Origin: JBLIOB01 sp047639575
Lineage (GTDB): Bacteria; Bacteroidota; Bacteroidia; Flavobacteriales_D; Parvicellaceae
Assembly (NCBI GenBank): GCA_047639575.1
Contig: JBLIOB010000301.1
Coordinates: forward strand, 1-5,177
Length of the DNA: 5,177 nucleotides
Reading direction: 5' to 3'
The position numbers and the translations under genes are program-made. Below are positions 4,936 to 5,177 of the stretch, in pieces (positions within the stretch are counted from its first letter, which is position 1; every line of letters starts with the position of its first letter). A model generated the notes under the pieces. The model was given only the letters and a program-made list of their open reading frames with translations. It searched no databases and was not told the DNA's origin.

Positions 4936-5177
4936 TTAATTGGCAGAAAGGTAGCCAGCAACACCTTCGTGAGAAGCTTTCATTGCGTCTTTAGCTTTGG
5001 TCCAATTTGCTGGACAAACATCACTGTTTTCTTCGAAATACTGAAGAGCGTCAACCATTCTTAATGCTTCATCAACATTTCTTCCTAATGGAAGGTCGTT
5101 CGCTAATTGGTGACGAACTGTTCCGTTAGGATCTATTAAAAATAATCCTCTATACGCGATCATTTCATCAGTAGCAG
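4936..5177 (-). CDS. Typical 2-Cys peroxiredoxin (Prx1/AhpC class), C-terminal part
   Basis: Only the last 80 or so residues are in the window; the frame stays open to 5177 and the gene continues beyond it, with the peroxidatic-Cys half outside. Typical family members are about 190-215 residues. The visible part matches the class closely: AYRGLFLIDPNGTVRH is the strand before the dimer region, NDLPLGRNVDEALRMVDALQY the following helix segment, and DVCPANW (Cys codon 5014-5016) carries the resolving cysteine, which forms a disulphide with the peroxidatic cysteine of the partner subunit. The enzyme reduces hydrogen peroxide and organic hydroperoxides in the cytosol. The tail ends GYLSAN, with Tyr-Leu where overoxidation-sensitive eukaryotic enzymes have Tyr-Phe. 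It is transcribed towards the five-gene group and its promoter is outside the window. Confidence 0.93.
   Translation of the reverse strand, partial: ATDEMIAYRGLFLIDPNGTVRHQLANDLPLGRNVDEALRMVDALQYFEENSDVCPANWTKAKDAMKASHEGVAGYLSAN

Noticed and set aside
1..5177. CRISPR array, tRNA, rRNA, insertion sequence or phage attachment site
   Set aside because: No regularly spaced repeats, cloverleaf, rRNA core motifs, transposase or flanking duplications were seen.

Overview
The window is AT-rich and reads as a chromosomal segment from a member of the Bacteroidota, most likely a Flavobacteriales-type marine or freshwater bacterium. This rests on the style of its Cys-anchored lipoprotein, A-rich gene starts mostly without Shine-Dalgarno sequences, the product families, and a YwqK/MORN-type tail on one enzyme. 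The taxonomic call is inference from style, not from a marker gene.

Layout: five genes run on the + strand from 23 to 4416 with small gaps or an overlap. They are a lipoprotein related to the M949_RS01915-type surface-polysaccharide family (23-721), a classical short-chain dehydrogenase/reductase starting at TTG (738-1553), a GNAT acetyltransferase overlapping it by 49 nt (1505-2050), a DPM1/GtrB-like membrane-anchored family-2 glycosyltransferase (2131-3105), and a membrane-anchored SGNH hydrolase or esterase with C-terminal MORN/YwqK-like repeats (3148-4416). A 519-nt stretch without a long gene follows (4417-4935). At the right edge, on the - strand, is the C-terminal part of a typical 2-Cys peroxiredoxin (4936-5177, cut by the window end).

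How the genes may work together: the glycosyltransferase (sugar to a lipid carrier), the SGNH enzyme (acyl ester removal or transfer outside the membrane) and the lipoprotein suggest a cell-envelope glycan or lipid modification group. The SDR and GNAT would be cytosolic enzymes of the same transcript. No flippase, polymerase or acceptor gene is in view, so the pathway is not identified. The peroxiredoxin is an unrelated convergent housekeeping gene.

The least explained part is 4417-4935. It holds a strong bidirectional terminator-like hairpin, four other hairpins or inverted repeats, an 11-bp perfect inverted repeat spanning about 126 nt, a mini-hairpin sequence present near both ends, and a 19-codon ORF behind a perfect GAGGAGG, which is unusual in Bacteroidota. 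A small structured transcript there is the best candidate for something undescribed, but the sequence alone does not prove it. The protein-coding part looks ordinary apart from the SGNH-MORN fusion and the GNAT cysteine tail.
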